NCBI GenBank assembly: GCA_964534605.1
Contig: CAZHOS010000011.1
Span: forward strand, 1-28,691
Source of the DNA: CAZHOS01 sp964534605
GTDB lineage: Bacteria; Patescibacteriota; Saccharimonadia; Saccharimonadales; VXPC01
Direction: 5' to 3'
Length of the DNA stretch: 28,691 nt
Shown: in pieces, positions 21,657 to 28,691 of the stretch
Layout of the letters: every line of letters starts with the position of its first letter
How positions within the stretch are numbered: the stretch's first letter is position 1
Notes under the pieces: model-generated
What the model saw: only the letters and a program-made list of their open reading frames with translations
Told to the model about the DNA's origin: nothing
The model's database searches: none
Program-made: the position numbers and the translations under genes

Positions 21657-22907
21657 CTAGTTCTGGGCCTGATCGCCCCGCAAGATCTCTAGGGCGCGGT
21701 CCAGTTGAGGGTCTTCATCAGCTAGGAACTGCTCTTCGCTGATCTCGACGACCTCGTCGGGCGAGATGCCCTCGTCGTCTATGTTAATACCGTTGGGTGT
21801 AAACCAGCGTGCTGTCGTGACTTTTAGCAGCTCGCCGTCGCTTAGCTCGTTGAGGTTCTGAACACTGCCCTTACCAAATGACTGTGTGCCCACGAGCGTA
21901 GCTACGCCGTTGTCGCTGAGCGCCCCAGCTACGATCTCGCTAGCACTGGCACTACCACCATTAATGAGAACTACTGTCGGCAAGCCTTGCAGCCGTCTCG
22001 ATCCGTTGGCGTTGAGTGTCTGCTGGCTTTCGCCGTCGCTACGAATATCTACTGCAACCTTGTCGTCATCCAACCATAGGCCGCTTATGCGCGTTGCCTG
22101 CTCTAGGAAGCCGCCTGGGTTACCGCGTACATCTACGATCACGCCAGATACGTCTTGGTCACGGAATTCCTGAGCCGCTGCGTTGGCTAGGTCGTAAGTG
22201 TCGTCCGAGAACTGGGCAATATCGAGGATACCTATGCCATTTTCGATACTGCTAGTAACACTCGGTATATCGATGGTATCGCGAGTGATAGTTATATCTA
22301 GTACTTCGGAATTACCGCGGACAACTGTCAGAGTTACGTCGATACCAATCTCGCCCCTAATGGCCTGTACGGCCTGTGTTACGGTAAAGCCGGCGGTGTC
22401 CTCGCCGTCTATCTGGGCGATTATATCTTGTGGGCGCAGGCCTGCAGCCTCCGCCGGGAAGCCCTCTAGAGGAGAGACTACGATTATATTCTGGTTATCG
22501 TCTTGGCTAAGCTCGGCACCGATACCAACGAACGTACCGTCCAAAGATGCCGTAAATGCCTCGGCGTCACTAACGTTAAAGAACTCTGTAAAAGGGTCCC
22601 CAGTTGCCGAAGTTAGACCGCGTTTGATGCCATTTATAAGGTCCTCTTCGTTTAATTCGCCGTCGAAGTTACGGCGCAAGCTGTCATATATCTCTTCTAC
22701 TCCGTCGTAGTTTAGATCACTTGGTAGATCACTATTGGCGTTGCTGCTATTAAGAGGAATGCTGACTAGGTTCTCGGCGCCCTTGAACGTTACTATTTCT
22801 TCCTGTCCTAGGTATATGCCACCAAGCAGCGCGGCGCCCACTAAAAAGAATCCACCTAGGCCAAAGCCCAGTATCTTAGAACTGATTGATGATTTTTTAC
22901 TCTCCAT
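21657..22907 (-). CDS. ctpA: Carboxy-terminal processing protease CtpA/CtpB-like (PDZ plus S41)
   Basis: 416 residues from ATG 22907. In-frame starts further up lie at or before the promoter -10 box. A membrane anchor is at about 11-33. A PDZ domain spans about 124-208 (GTFVGIGAELS, GLRPQDIIAQIDGE). The S41 catalytic core contains DVRGNPGGFLEQA (259-271), the catalytic Ser321 in GGSASASEIVAGA and Lys346 in SFGKGSVQ, 25 residues apart as in the family. It cleaves proteins near their C-termini outside the membrane. Adjacent ftsX and ftsE fit the common ftsEX-ctp neighbourhood, where such proteases control wall hydrolases. It has its own promoter. Confidence 0.94.
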   Translation of the reverse strand: MESKKSSISSKILGFGLGGFFLVGAALLGGIYLGQEEIVTFKGAENLVSIPLNSSNANSDLPSDLNYDGVEEIYDSLRRNFDGELNEEDLINGIKRGLTSATGDPFTEFFNVSDAEAFTASLDGTFVGIGAELSQDDNQNIIVVSPLEGFPAEAAGLRPQDIIAQIDGEDTAGFTVTQAVQAIRGEIGIDVTLTVVRGNSEVLDITITRDTIDIPSVTSSIENGIGILDIAQFSDDTYDLANAAAQEFRDQDVSGVIVDVRGNPGGFLEQATRISGLWLDDDKVAVDIRSDGESQQTLNANGSRRLQGLPTVVLINGGSASASEIVAGALSDNGVATLVGTQSFGKGSVQNLNELSDGELLKVTTARWFTPNGINIDDEGISPDEVVEISEEQFLADEDPQLDRALEILRGDQAQN

Positions 22908-22917
22908 AGCTCCGAAC

Positions 22918-22946
22918 ATTGTACGCTTATGCTGGAGTAACCGCAA
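22918..22946 (-). promoter_or_regulatory. Promoter of ctpA, very short leader
   Basis: -35 TTGCGG (22941-22946), 17-bp spacer and -10 TACAAT (22918-22923) on the minus strand. The -10 ends 10 nt before the ATG at 22907, so the leader should be about 3-4 nt. Confidence 0.65.
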
Positions 22947-22994
22947 TACAGGTTTGCAGCTACTGCCAATTTCAGAAACAAGAATACAGGTTTG
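22945..22994. repeat. Two direct copies of AATACAGGTTTG upstream of the ctpA promoter
   Basis: Identical 12-bp copies at 22945-22956 and 22983-22994 are 38 bp apart. The first touches the -35 box of ctpA. The spacing is close to a whole number of helical turns, as expected for paired binding sites of a regulator. The second copy is also flanked by an imperfect inverted repeat (CAGAAACAA/TTGTTCTG). Confidence 0.5.
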
Positions 22995-23036
22995 TTCTGA
23001 TTTTTAGCTGAAGTAGCTTACTTAATACTTTTTCCC

Positions 23037-23065
23037 AAAAAGAATTACAAAGGCCTTGCCTTTGT
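23037..23065 (-). terminator. Intrinsic terminator of ftsEX
   Basis: ACAAAGGC and GCCTTTGT (23047-23054 and 23058-23065) form a perfect 8-bp stem with a 3-nt loop. On the minus strand it is followed by AATTCTTTTT. It lies 22 nt after the ftsX stop and separates ftsX from ctpA. Confidence 0.8.
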
Positions 23066-23087
23066 TTACCGTACGACAGGCTCTATC

Positions 23088-24017
23088 TTACCAATTCTTC
23101 AATCTTAAATAGCGCTTCATAGCAAGCGCCGAGCTAACAACCCCGACGAAAACACCGCTAACAATTGCCCCACCCATCATGCCAGCCATAGTGCGGTTCT
23201 CTAAGAAAAAGTTATACGTCTCGTTAAATTCTGGCTGGGTAGAAACTTTGCCTCCTAAGAATACGATGATGGCGTAAACGGCGCCAACAGATATCAGTCC
23301 GGCAACCACACCATACATACTGGCCTCTACCAAGAACGGACCTCTAATAAAGCGCGGGGTTGCCCCAACAAGCTTCATGATACGAATCTCGTCACTACGG
23401 GTGAAGGTGGTCATACGGATAGTATTAAAGATAATTAGCACGGACACCGCACCAAACACCGCAGCGCTAATAATGCTGGCACGTAGAATAAAGCTCCGTG
23501 CTGCCGTAGCCCGAGCGATGGTGTCCTGAGCCTCTACCCTGCCCAGAGATACACTCTCGACAATATCTGCAAAGTCGTCGTCACGGGCGACGTCTGCAAT
23601 AGACTCGACTTGCTCTAGATCGTTTGCGCTAATCTCTAGAGAGGCCGGTAAGCTATCACCACCGATAATAGCCAGACCTTCGACGATACCTTCGTCATCC
23701 CCAAACGTAGCGCTGAAGCGCTGCTGGGCCTCCTGCTGATCAACAAAATCTACATCGGCCACGAACTCGTTCTGCTCTAAACCGCTCTGCAGCGAAGCTA
23801 TGCGGTCTTCTGGAGCCTCGTCCAGAATATAAACAGATATCTGCAGGTTCTCGGATAGTACATCAATGGCATTCTTGGCTGTAACATTCAAAACCACGGC
23901 AATTAACACAATGGTTAGAGCCACAACCATCACCGCTGTAGCGGCAATAGTCAGCCAAGAGTTACGCACAAAGTTGCGCATACCAGTCATGATTATGCGC
24001 AGGAGAGTTATGATCAT
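23088..24017 (-). CDS. ftsX: Cell division protein FtsX
   Basis: 309 residues. Topology is typical of FtsX: a short N-terminus, helix 1 (about 20-45), a large outer loop (about 46-175, with the NLQISVYILDEAPEDRI segment), then three helices. The RSDEIRIMKLVGATPRFIRGPFLVE coupling segment near 215 contacts FtsE. FtsX with the ATPase FtsE activates peptidoglycan hydrolases at the division site. Its ATG overlaps the ftsE stop by 4 nt. A strong terminator follows, so the downstream ctpA is transcribed separately. Confidence 0.95.
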   Translation of the reverse strand: MIITLLRIIMTGMRNFVRNSWLTIAATAVMVVALTIVLIAVVLNVTAKNAIDVLSENLQISVYILDEAPEDRIASLQSGLEQNEFVADVDFVDQQEAQQRFSATFGDDEGIVEGLAIIGGDSLPASLEISANDLEQVESIADVARDDDFADIVESVSLGRVEAQDTIARATAARSFILRASIISAAVFGAVSVLIIFNTIRMTTFTRSDEIRIMKLVGATPRFIRGPFLVEASMYGVVAGLISVGAVYAIIVFLGGKVSTQPEFNETYNFFLENRTMAGMMGGAIVSGVFVGVVSSALAMKRYLRLKNW

Positions 24018-24727
24018 TTACTCGCCTTCCTGGTTGGCTTTTTGGTGGCTTTTTCGTAGCTGGCATGTGCACGGTCGTCGACTATCTTGCCGCCCTCGAC
24101 CGTTATAACCCTACGTTTTAGCTTGTCTACTACCTGCTGGTTGTGGGTCGTAAGGACTACGGTTGTGCCAAATTGATTGACCTTCTCTAGCACCTTGACG
24201 ACGTCCCAGGCGTGTTTGGGGTCTAGGTTACCAGTTGGCTCGTCAGCAATCAGTATCTTTGGCTGACGCACAATTGCGCGGGCGATTGCCACGCGTTGCT
24301 TTTCGCCGCCAGATAGCTCTGCTGGCATGCTGTCTTCTTTGCCCTGAAGCCCTACAATATCTATAACCTTTGGCACCGTATGCTTAATCTCTTTGCCGCT
24401 ACTGCCGGTTATCTCTAGGGCGAAGGCGACGTTCTCGAACACGGTTTTGTTAGGCAGTAGTTTAAAGTCTTGAAATACAACGCCTATTTTGCGGCGCATC
24501 TTGGGTATGTCTTTGTCGCGTAACTTGTCGTAATCGACACCACCAACGACGATCTTGCCGCTGTCGGGGCGCTCCTCGCGCGTCAGCATCTTGAGTATAG
24601 TGCTTTTGCCTGCTCCGCTAGAGCCGATAATAATAACGAATTCTTTGGGCTCTATATGCAAAGTAACCCGGTCTAGTGCGTTACCCGTTTTGGCGTATTT
24701 TTTACTTACACGATCCAATAAAATCAC
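24014..24727 (-). CDS. ftsE: Cell division ATP-binding protein FtsE
   Basis: 237 residues. Walker A GSSGAGKST (35-43), Q-loop FQDFKLLPNKTVFENV, ABC signature LSGGE (138-142), Walker B ILIADE (158-163) and the H-loop in LTTHNQ are all present. FtsE powers FtsX. The last 15 residues form a Lys-rich tail (KATKKPTRKASK) longer than in most FtsE. The start is a GTG, 7 nt after a perfect extended -10 box, with no ribosome site, so the mRNA is probably leaderless. Divergent from the VanY-like gene. Confidence 0.96.
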   Translation of the reverse strand: MILLDRVSKKYAKTGNALDRVTLHIEPKEFVIIIGSSGAGKSTILKMLTREERPDSGKIVVGGVDYDKLRDKDIPKMRRKIGVVFQDFKLLPNKTVFENVAFALEITGSSGKEIKHTVPKVIDIVGLQGKEDSMPAELSGGEKQRVAIARAIVRQPKILIADEPTGNLDPKHAWDVVKVLEKVNQFGTTVVLTTHNQQVVDKLKRRVITVEGGKIVDDRAHASYEKATKKPTRKASK

Positions 24728-24734
24728 AGGCGTT

Positions 24735-24743
24735 ATTATAGCA
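24735..24743 (-). promoter_or_regulatory. Extended -10 promoter of ftsEX (leaderless)
   Basis: TGCTATAAT on the minus strand matches the extended -10 consensus exactly; the hexamer 24735-24740 is 7 nt before the GTG at 24727. Confidence 0.7.
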
Positions 24744-24784
24744 CATTCGCGCTTGTGTTTAGGGCAAGTGAGCAGAAACCCATG

Positions 24785-24790
24785 TATACT
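24785..24790 (+). promoter_or_regulatory. -10 box of the VanY-like gene (leaderless or nearly so)
   Basis: TATACT ends 8 nt before the GTG at 24799. With the ftsE -10 box 45 bp away on the other strand, the two promoters are back to back. Confidence 0.5.
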
Positions 24791-24798
24791 TATATACC

Positions 24799-25701
24799 GT
24801 GAACAAAAGTAGCCTATTTATCCTCGCTATCTCGCTAACCGTCGCGCTCGGTTTTGGCGGACTATTCGTCTTTAGTGATAGGTTTGTTGCCCAAACAGAT
24901 CAGCCACCAGGCGAGACAGAGCCTCTGTTGCCGATAAGGCTAGACGGGGACCTCGCCGAGCTAGAGGCCAGCAGTCTAGAAGCCATCGATACGACCCCGC
25001 TTACCCCGGTAGCCCCACCCCTAGACTTTAGCTCCCTGAGCGTGCCGGGGCCGGGCACAACAGCCTTTTATAACTCGGCTCTCGGTGTCTTTGACTGTGC
25101 TAGCTCTAACTGCTTTTATGCGGCCGTAGATAAAGAGCATGCCCTGCCGGAAAACTATGTGCCAAACGTGTCGCCCGTCAACCTAAGTGGTGCGGCAACC
25201 CTTACCCCAGAAGCTGCCGATGCTCTAACGCTATTCTTCCAGGCTGCCTCTCAGGAAGGCGTTAGCGTTACAGTTACTAGCAGCTACCGATCATTCTCTA
25301 CCCAAAGCGAGACGTTTGATAATTGGGTAACAACACTGCAGCAGCGAGACGGGCTTAGCAAGCAAGAGGCTACAGCTCAGGCCAATACGTTCTCTGCCCA
25401 TGCCGGGCACTCCGAACACCAGCTTGGCACTACTGTCGACCTCAACACACCCGGGGCGGCGGCTTTTGATCCTATCCAAAATGCATCCTTATACGACTTT
25501 ATCGAGAGGCGCGCCCACGAGTTTGGCTTCGTTGTGACCTATCCGACTGGGCAGGAGGCGCTGACTGGTTATGTGCACGAACCGTGGCATATTCGCTATG
25601 TTGGCCGTGACATATCCATCGAACTATTCGAAACTGGCTATATTGGCGGTAAAGGATTCTATTCTACTCAGTTCTTACGAGATCTTAACTACAGCATTTA
25701 A
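24799..25701 (+). CDS. D-alanyl-D-alanine carboxypeptidase, VanY-like (peptidase M15B)
   Basis: 300 residues. An N-terminal hydrophobic helix (about 5-25) is a membrane anchor or signal peptide, followed by an 80-residue Pro/Ser linker. The M15B zinc site is intact: SEHQLGTTVD (His207, Asp214) and EPWHIRYVG (catalytic Glu261, ligand His264). TSSYRSFSTQ (160-169) is the usual substrate-side block. Such enzymes trim the terminal D-Ala of peptidoglycan stem peptides outside the cell. Cys100 and Cys105 may form a disulfide. It is inserted in reverse between prfB and ftsE, next to other wall and division genes. GTG start without a ribosome site. Confidence 0.94.
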   Translation: MNKSSLFILAISLTVALGFGGLFVFSDRFVAQTDQPPGETEPLLPIRLDGDLAELEASSLEAIDTTPLTPVAPPLDFSSLSVPGPGTTAFYNSALGVFDCASSNCFYAAVDKEHALPENYVPNVSPVNLSGAATLTPEAADALTLFFQAASQEGVSVTVTSSYRSFSTQSETFDNWVTTLQQRDGLSKQEATAQANTFSAHAGHSEHQLGTTVDLNTPGAAAFDPIQNASLYDFIERRAHEFGFVVTYPTGQEALTGYVHEPWHIRYVGRDISIELFETGYIGGKGFYSTQFLRDLNYSI

Positions 25702-25704
25702 TCT

Positions 25705-25719
25705 AAAGATTCTATCTTT
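25705..25719. terminator. Small hairpin between convergent vanY-like and prfB genes
   Basis: AAAGAT-TCT-ATCTTT forms a 6-bp A/T-rich stem in the 29-bp gap between two convergent genes. It is weak; T or A tracts are short on both sides. Confidence 0.3.
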
Positions 25720-25730
25720 TGGCATCGAAC

Positions 25731-26825
25731 CTACTCTTTGCCGAGAGCGTATTCGAGGTAAGCGTCGATGAAGCTATCTATGCTGCCGTCCAGAACCTTG
25801 TCTGGGTCGCTAGACTCTTCGTTGGTGCGGACATCTTTTACTAGCTTGTACGGGTGCAGGACGTAGTTACGTATTTGACTGCCCCACTCGTTGGCTTGGT
25901 TGGGGCCTTTTATCTCGCTGATGGTAGCTGCGTGCTGCTCGAGCTGCAGCTGGGCCAGACGCGAGCTAAGGACCTTCATGGCGGTCTCTTTGTTCTGTAG
26001 CTGAGACTTCTCGTTCTGGATAGATACGCTGATACCGGTTGATATATGCGTAATACGCACAGCCGAGTCCGTTGTATTGACACTCTGGCCGCCGTTGCCG
26101 CCACTACGGAAGGTATCTATGCGGAGCTCCTTTGGGTCTAGCTGAATTGCGTCTGGGCTATCTATACTGGGTAGAACCTCGACTTTGGCAAAGCTCGTTT
26201 GCCTGAGATTGTCAGAGTTAAATGGACTAAGCCTTACTAGACGATGTACGCCGTGCTCGCCCTTTAGTCGGCCATAGATGTAGGGTTGTCCCTCGATAGC
26301 GATACTGACGCTCTTGATGCCAGCCTCTTCGCCGCGCGACTCCTCGATAAGTGTTGCTTTGGCGCCAGTCTTCTCGGCCCAGCGGGTGTACATTCGCAGC
26401 AACATCTGCGCCCAGTCCATGGCGTCTGTGCCACCTGCCCCAGCATGAATAGCCAGGATAACATCGTGGCTGTCGTAGGCCCCACTATAGCGCAGCTGCA
26501 CCTTTAGGCTATTAAACTTGGCCTCGATAATACCTAGCTGAGCTGTAACTTCGGTGTTGTCCAGACTATCGTCTATCGATACTAGCTCTAGCAGCTCGTC
26601 AAGCTCTTGCTTAAGGTTTTGCCAGGGCTTAAGCTGCGACTCGCTAGCAGCCGCTTGCTTGGATATCTTCTGCGCAGCACTGCTGTCCTGCCAAAAGTCT
26701 GGCGCTAGCATTTGCTCTTGCATCTGCGCCAAGGCCTCGCCCCTCCTAACAATATCTAGTCGCTCATACGCTTCGGCCAATTCTTCTTGCAGGCGAAATA
26801 AGTCTGGCATGTTTGTATTACTCAT
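25731..26825 (-). CDS. prfB: Peptide chain release factor 2
   Basis: 364 residues, the full family length. RF2 ends translation at UGA and UAA. The stop-codon-reading tripeptide SPF is in RLVRLSPFNSDN, and the catalytic GGQ is in SGGNGGQSVNTTDSAVRITH. The gene is one uninterrupted frame: the in-frame UGA and +1 frameshift that regulate many prfB genes near codon 25 are absent, so autoregulation by frameshifting is lost or never existed here. The ATG follows an extended -10 box by 6 nt with no ribosome site. The prfB-ftsE-ftsX-ctp order recalls a gene order seen in other bacteria, broken here by the reversed VanY-like gene. Confidence 0.97.
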   Translation of the reverse strand: MSNTNMPDLFRLQEELAEAYERLDIVRRGEALAQMQEQMLAPDFWQDSSAAQKISKQAAASESQLKPWQNLKQELDELLELVSIDDSLDNTEVTAQLGIIEAKFNSLKVQLRYSGAYDSHDVILAIHAGAGGTDAMDWAQMLLRMYTRWAEKTGAKATLIEESRGEEAGIKSVSIAIEGQPYIYGRLKGEHGVHRLVRLSPFNSDNLRQTSFAKVEVLPSIDSPDAIQLDPKELRIDTFRSGGNGGQSVNTTDSAVRITHISTGISVSIQNEKSQLQNKETAMKVLSSRLAQLQLEQHAATISEIKGPNQANEWGSQIRNYVLHPYKLVKDVRTNEESSDPDKVLDGSIDSFIDAYLEYALGKE

Positions 26826-26831
26826 ACGACT

Positions 26832-26840
26832 ATTCTACCA
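26832..26840 (-). promoter_or_regulatory. Extended -10 promoter of prfB (leaderless)
   Basis: TGGTAGAAT on the minus strand; the hexamer 26832-26837 is 6 nt before the ATG at 26825. A CCGGC/GCCGG hairpin lies just upstream (about 26849-26865). Confidence 0.6.
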
Positions 26841-26848
26841 CCCAACCA

Positions 26849-26871
26849 CCGGCCCAAATAGCCGGGTTTTT
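26849..26871 (+). terminator. GC-rich hairpin with T-run, plus strand
   Basis: CCGGC and GCCGG pair around a 7-nt loop, followed by a run of six T on the plus strand. The flanking genes run on the minus strand, so it would stop antisense transcripts; on the minus strand it lacks a U-run. The stem is short. Confidence 0.35.
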
Positions 26872-26882
26872 TACTGTTTGGT

Positions 26883-28205
26883 TTATTGCCAGATCGAGGC
26901 GACTTTTTGCTCGAGCTGATCGCGCAACTCTTGGTCGGCAGTACCTAAGAACCCAAGGCCATAGATTCCGTCCTCGAAGACCTTCTGGTAGGCGGCGACT
27001 GCGCGCGGTCTGGTTACGGCCTTGACCTTTTCTGGGAACTCGTAAAAATCCTCTACTTTATCGAGCGCAAAATACAATCCACGGTAGCGACTAGACACGC
27101 TGTTTACGGTCTGTGCACCGCGCTGATACGATCCGATAGCAAAGTCTTTGGCGGCAGCAAGGTCCTTGGCATCCAGTGTGCCGTTTAGCACCCGCTTTAT
27201 CTCGCGCACAACCAGATCAAACAGTTCGGGGGCATTGTTGGGCGAAACCTGAGCGCCGATACCCCAGGCAGTGTAGTTCTTGGACCAGTAACGGTTAGAG
27301 CCCATGCTATAGACGAGCCCTTGTTCGCGCGCCTTGCCCAAGATACGTGAGTGCAACGTGCCGTTCAGAATGTTATTGACTGCCGATAGTGCATACAGCT
27401 CTGGTTCGGATAGTCTACCGCCAAGCTTGAAGGTGTCTATATCGAAGTACAGGTTCGGTACGGTTTTGTTCTTGATAAATACCGGCTTTTCGAGCTTGCG
27501 AGGGATCTCGTCGGGCATTTCGAATCTGCCTCTGTCACCCTCAGGCAGGTCTACCTTCTCGAGCTTAGCTATAATTGCTTTCTTACGCTGGCTGTCTATT
27601 GGGCCGGCAATAACAAAGCGCATATTTTTGGTAAAGTGTGTCTTTTTATAATGTTCTTTAACGTCTTCGAGCGTGACGTTCTTGAGCAGCTCTAGCCTCT
27701 CGTGATGCGTCTTGGCATAAAAACCTAACTGTTTGCCCAGCTCTAGATTAAGCTGTGCACCGTGGTTGTTGCCCCGTTGGATAAGCTCTTCGTGGATGTT
27801 GCCAACCTCTGCCTCGAACTCCGATGCCATAAATAGCGGCTTGCTAATGGCGAGTAGCATAAGGTCAAAAATACGGTCCCATTCGAAGTCTGCGCACTCT
27901 GCGTCGTAAACGATGTCGTGGGCATTTGTACCGGCGTTAGAATAGGCACCGTTCTGCTGTAAAACAGCATTAAACTTCCGCGAGCTGCGGTAAGTCTGAT
28001 TGGCCCCCAAGGCCATGTGTTCCATGATATGGGCTGTCTCCCATTTGTGGTCCTCGCTAAGGAAGTACCCGGCCTTAAAGTTAATGTCGAAGGCCATGAC
28101 ACTAGCACTGGGCACGTTAATAAGGAGCCCCTTGGCTCCGTTCTTTAGCTTTACTTCGGTTACTGTGTGCTTCAAGTTTTTGTGACCTTTTCTATAATCG
28201 CTCAC
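26883..28205 (-). CDS. M16 family zinc peptidase (pitrilysin/processing-peptidase type)
   Basis: 440 residues. The inverted zinc motif HIMEH (His59, Glu62, His63) and the distal Glu in FEAEVGNIHEEL (about 132-140) are present, as in M16 peptidases. The C-terminal half holds the second, inactive M16 repeat (YALSAVNNILNGTLHSRILGKAREQGLVYS, GAQVSPNN). There is no signal peptide, so it is probably cytoplasmic and degrades or processes peptides. The frame opens with a GTG at 28205 without a ribosome site. TATAAA (28225-28230) is a possible -10 box, giving a leader of about 12 nt. The HIT gene lies upstream in the same direction. Confidence 0.93.
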   Translation of the reverse strand: MSDYRKGHKNLKHTVTEVKLKNGAKGLLINVPSASVMAFDINFKAGYFLSEDHKWETAHIMEHMALGANQTYRSSRKFNAVLQQNGAYSNAGTNAHDIVYDAECADFEWDRIFDLMLLAISKPLFMASEFEAEVGNIHEELIQRGNNHGAQLNLELGKQLGFYAKTHHERLELLKNVTLEDVKEHYKKTHFTKNMRFVIAGPIDSQRKKAIIAKLEKVDLPEGDRGRFEMPDEIPRKLEKPVFIKNKTVPNLYFDIDTFKLGGRLSEPELYALSAVNNILNGTLHSRILGKAREQGLVYSMGSNRYWSKNYTAWGIGAQVSPNNAPELFDLVVREIKRVLNGTLDAKDLAAAKDFAIGSYQRGAQTVNSVSSRYRGLYFALDKVEDFYEFPEKVKAVTRPRAVAAYQKVFEDGIYGLGFLGTADQELRDQLEQKVASIWQ

Positions 28206-28268
28206 ACTAGTTTAACAGAGATCGTTTATACCCGCGTGCAAATTGCGCCGTATTTTTTACAGCTGAGC

Positions 28269-28691
28269 TTAGGCAGAGCCACCGCGAATTTTGGCGGCGA
28301 CTTTTGCTAGCTGCTTGTGATCCGCCATGTCCTTTGGTTCGTGGGTAGAGATATATCCTTCGTACTGATCAAAGTACACATCGCTGTTCATATTATGTGG
28401 CTGCCAATCCTTTCCGGCAGTACCGTGCAGCGGGATAAGCTTGGCGTGCAGGTGATTAACCCCATACCCTTCGTAGACAGCAGCACAGCGCTCGACATCC
28501 GAATACGCAGCCGTAATCTGCTGGGCGACTTTGCGGGCGGTAGCCGTCAACTGCAAAACCACGTCTTCACTGGCCTGGGCAAAATTGCTGGGCTGGTGTG
28601 TCTTGGGTATAACAACGCTAAAACCCTCGGTGTTTGGGAATATCGTCAAAAAGGCCAAATGATTATCGTCCTCATAGATAGTGTGGCTAGG
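28269..28691 (-). CDS. HIT family nucleotide-binding protein, N-terminus cut by window
   Basis: The frame is open to the window edge. Residues encoded at 28659-28691 (PSHTIYEDDNH) continue into LAFLTIFPNTEGFSVVIPKTH, the standard HIT strand pair, so a start at 28658 (TTG) would cut the domain. HIT enzymes hydrolyse or transfer nucleotides through a histidine triad HxHxH. Here the site reads VNHLHAKLIPLH: the first two histidines, including the nucleophile position, are present, but the third is Lys. A C-terminal helix ends in AKVAAKIRGGSA. About 140 residues are visible. The ligand is unknown. Confidence 0.9.
   Translation of the reverse strand, partial: PSHTIYEDDNHLAFLTIFPNTEGFSVVIPKTHQPSNFAQASEDVVLQLTATARKVAQQITAAYSDVERCAAVYEGYGVNHLHAKLIPLHGTAGKDWQPHNMNSDVYFDQYEGYISTHEPKDMADHKQLAKVAAKIRGGSA

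Noticed and set aside
1..28691. CRISPR array, insertion sequence or prophage
   Set aside because: No regularly spaced repeats, transposase-like or phage-like proteins were found.

Overview
The window looks like a chromosomal segment of a Candidate Phyla Radiation bacterium, most likely a Saccharibacterium (TM7) or close relative. This is an inference from the sequence alone. The support is compact gene packing with few paralogues, single-pass membrane proteins with Pro/Ala/Thr-rich tails at several loci, an alpha2-type glycyl-tRNA synthetase, and a standard genetic code. UGA is used as a stop (for example in the antitoxin gene and in the gene before xseA), which argues against the UGA=Gly Gracilibacteria/Absconditabacteria. 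About 33 coding regions are supported. The rhomboid gene at the left edge and the HIT gene at the right edge are cut by the window. No rRNA, tRNA, CRISPR array or insertion sequence was recognised.

Layout. 1-2.9 kb: rhomboid protease (+), converging on a two-gene unit of Pro-rich membrane proteins. 2.97-3.6 kb: an AbrB-type antitoxin/Doc toxin module with its own promoter. 3.66-5.9 kb: an HExxH protein and glyS. 5.9-9.1 kb: a Pro-rich membrane protein, then recO behind a histidine-kinase-like and a receiver-like gene that have both lost their phospho-accepting residues, then another membrane protein. 9.1-12 kb: a four-gene overlapping unit (lysylphosphatidylglycerol-synthase-type membrane protein, xseA, xseB, membrane-tethered methyltransferase). 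12-15.6 kb: a large membrane-tethered trypsin-like protease, divergent from a Pro-rich membrane protein. 15.6-17.1 kb: a TRM11-like methyltransferase and rpmA. 17.1-18.9 kb: two unknown genes, a 405-bp stretch with one possible small ORF, and an intact CheY-like receiver. 18.9-21.4 kb: pyrG and an unknown gene. 21.6-26.8 kb: ctpA, ftsX, ftsE, a VanY-like carboxypeptidase in the opposite orientation, and prfB. 26.9-28.7 kb: an M16 peptidase and a HIT protein.

How it fits together. Much of the window concerns the cell envelope: septal control of peptidoglycan hydrolysis (FtsE-FtsX), cell-wall trimming (VanY), and extracytoplasmic proteolysis (CtpA, the trypsin-like protease, rhomboid). Several small anchored proteins of unknown role could be partners or substrates of these. 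The remainder is core information processing and nucleotide metabolism (glyS, recO, xseAB, rpmA, pyrG, prfB).

Two observations stand out. First, at least seven transcription units have a -10 box ending only 6-7 nt before the start codon and no Shine-Dalgarno sequence, which predicts leaderless mRNAs. Other genes have ordinary Shine-Dalgarno leaders. Second, the recO operon carries a paired pseudo-histidine-kinase (His to Asn) and pseudo-receiver (Asp to Asn).
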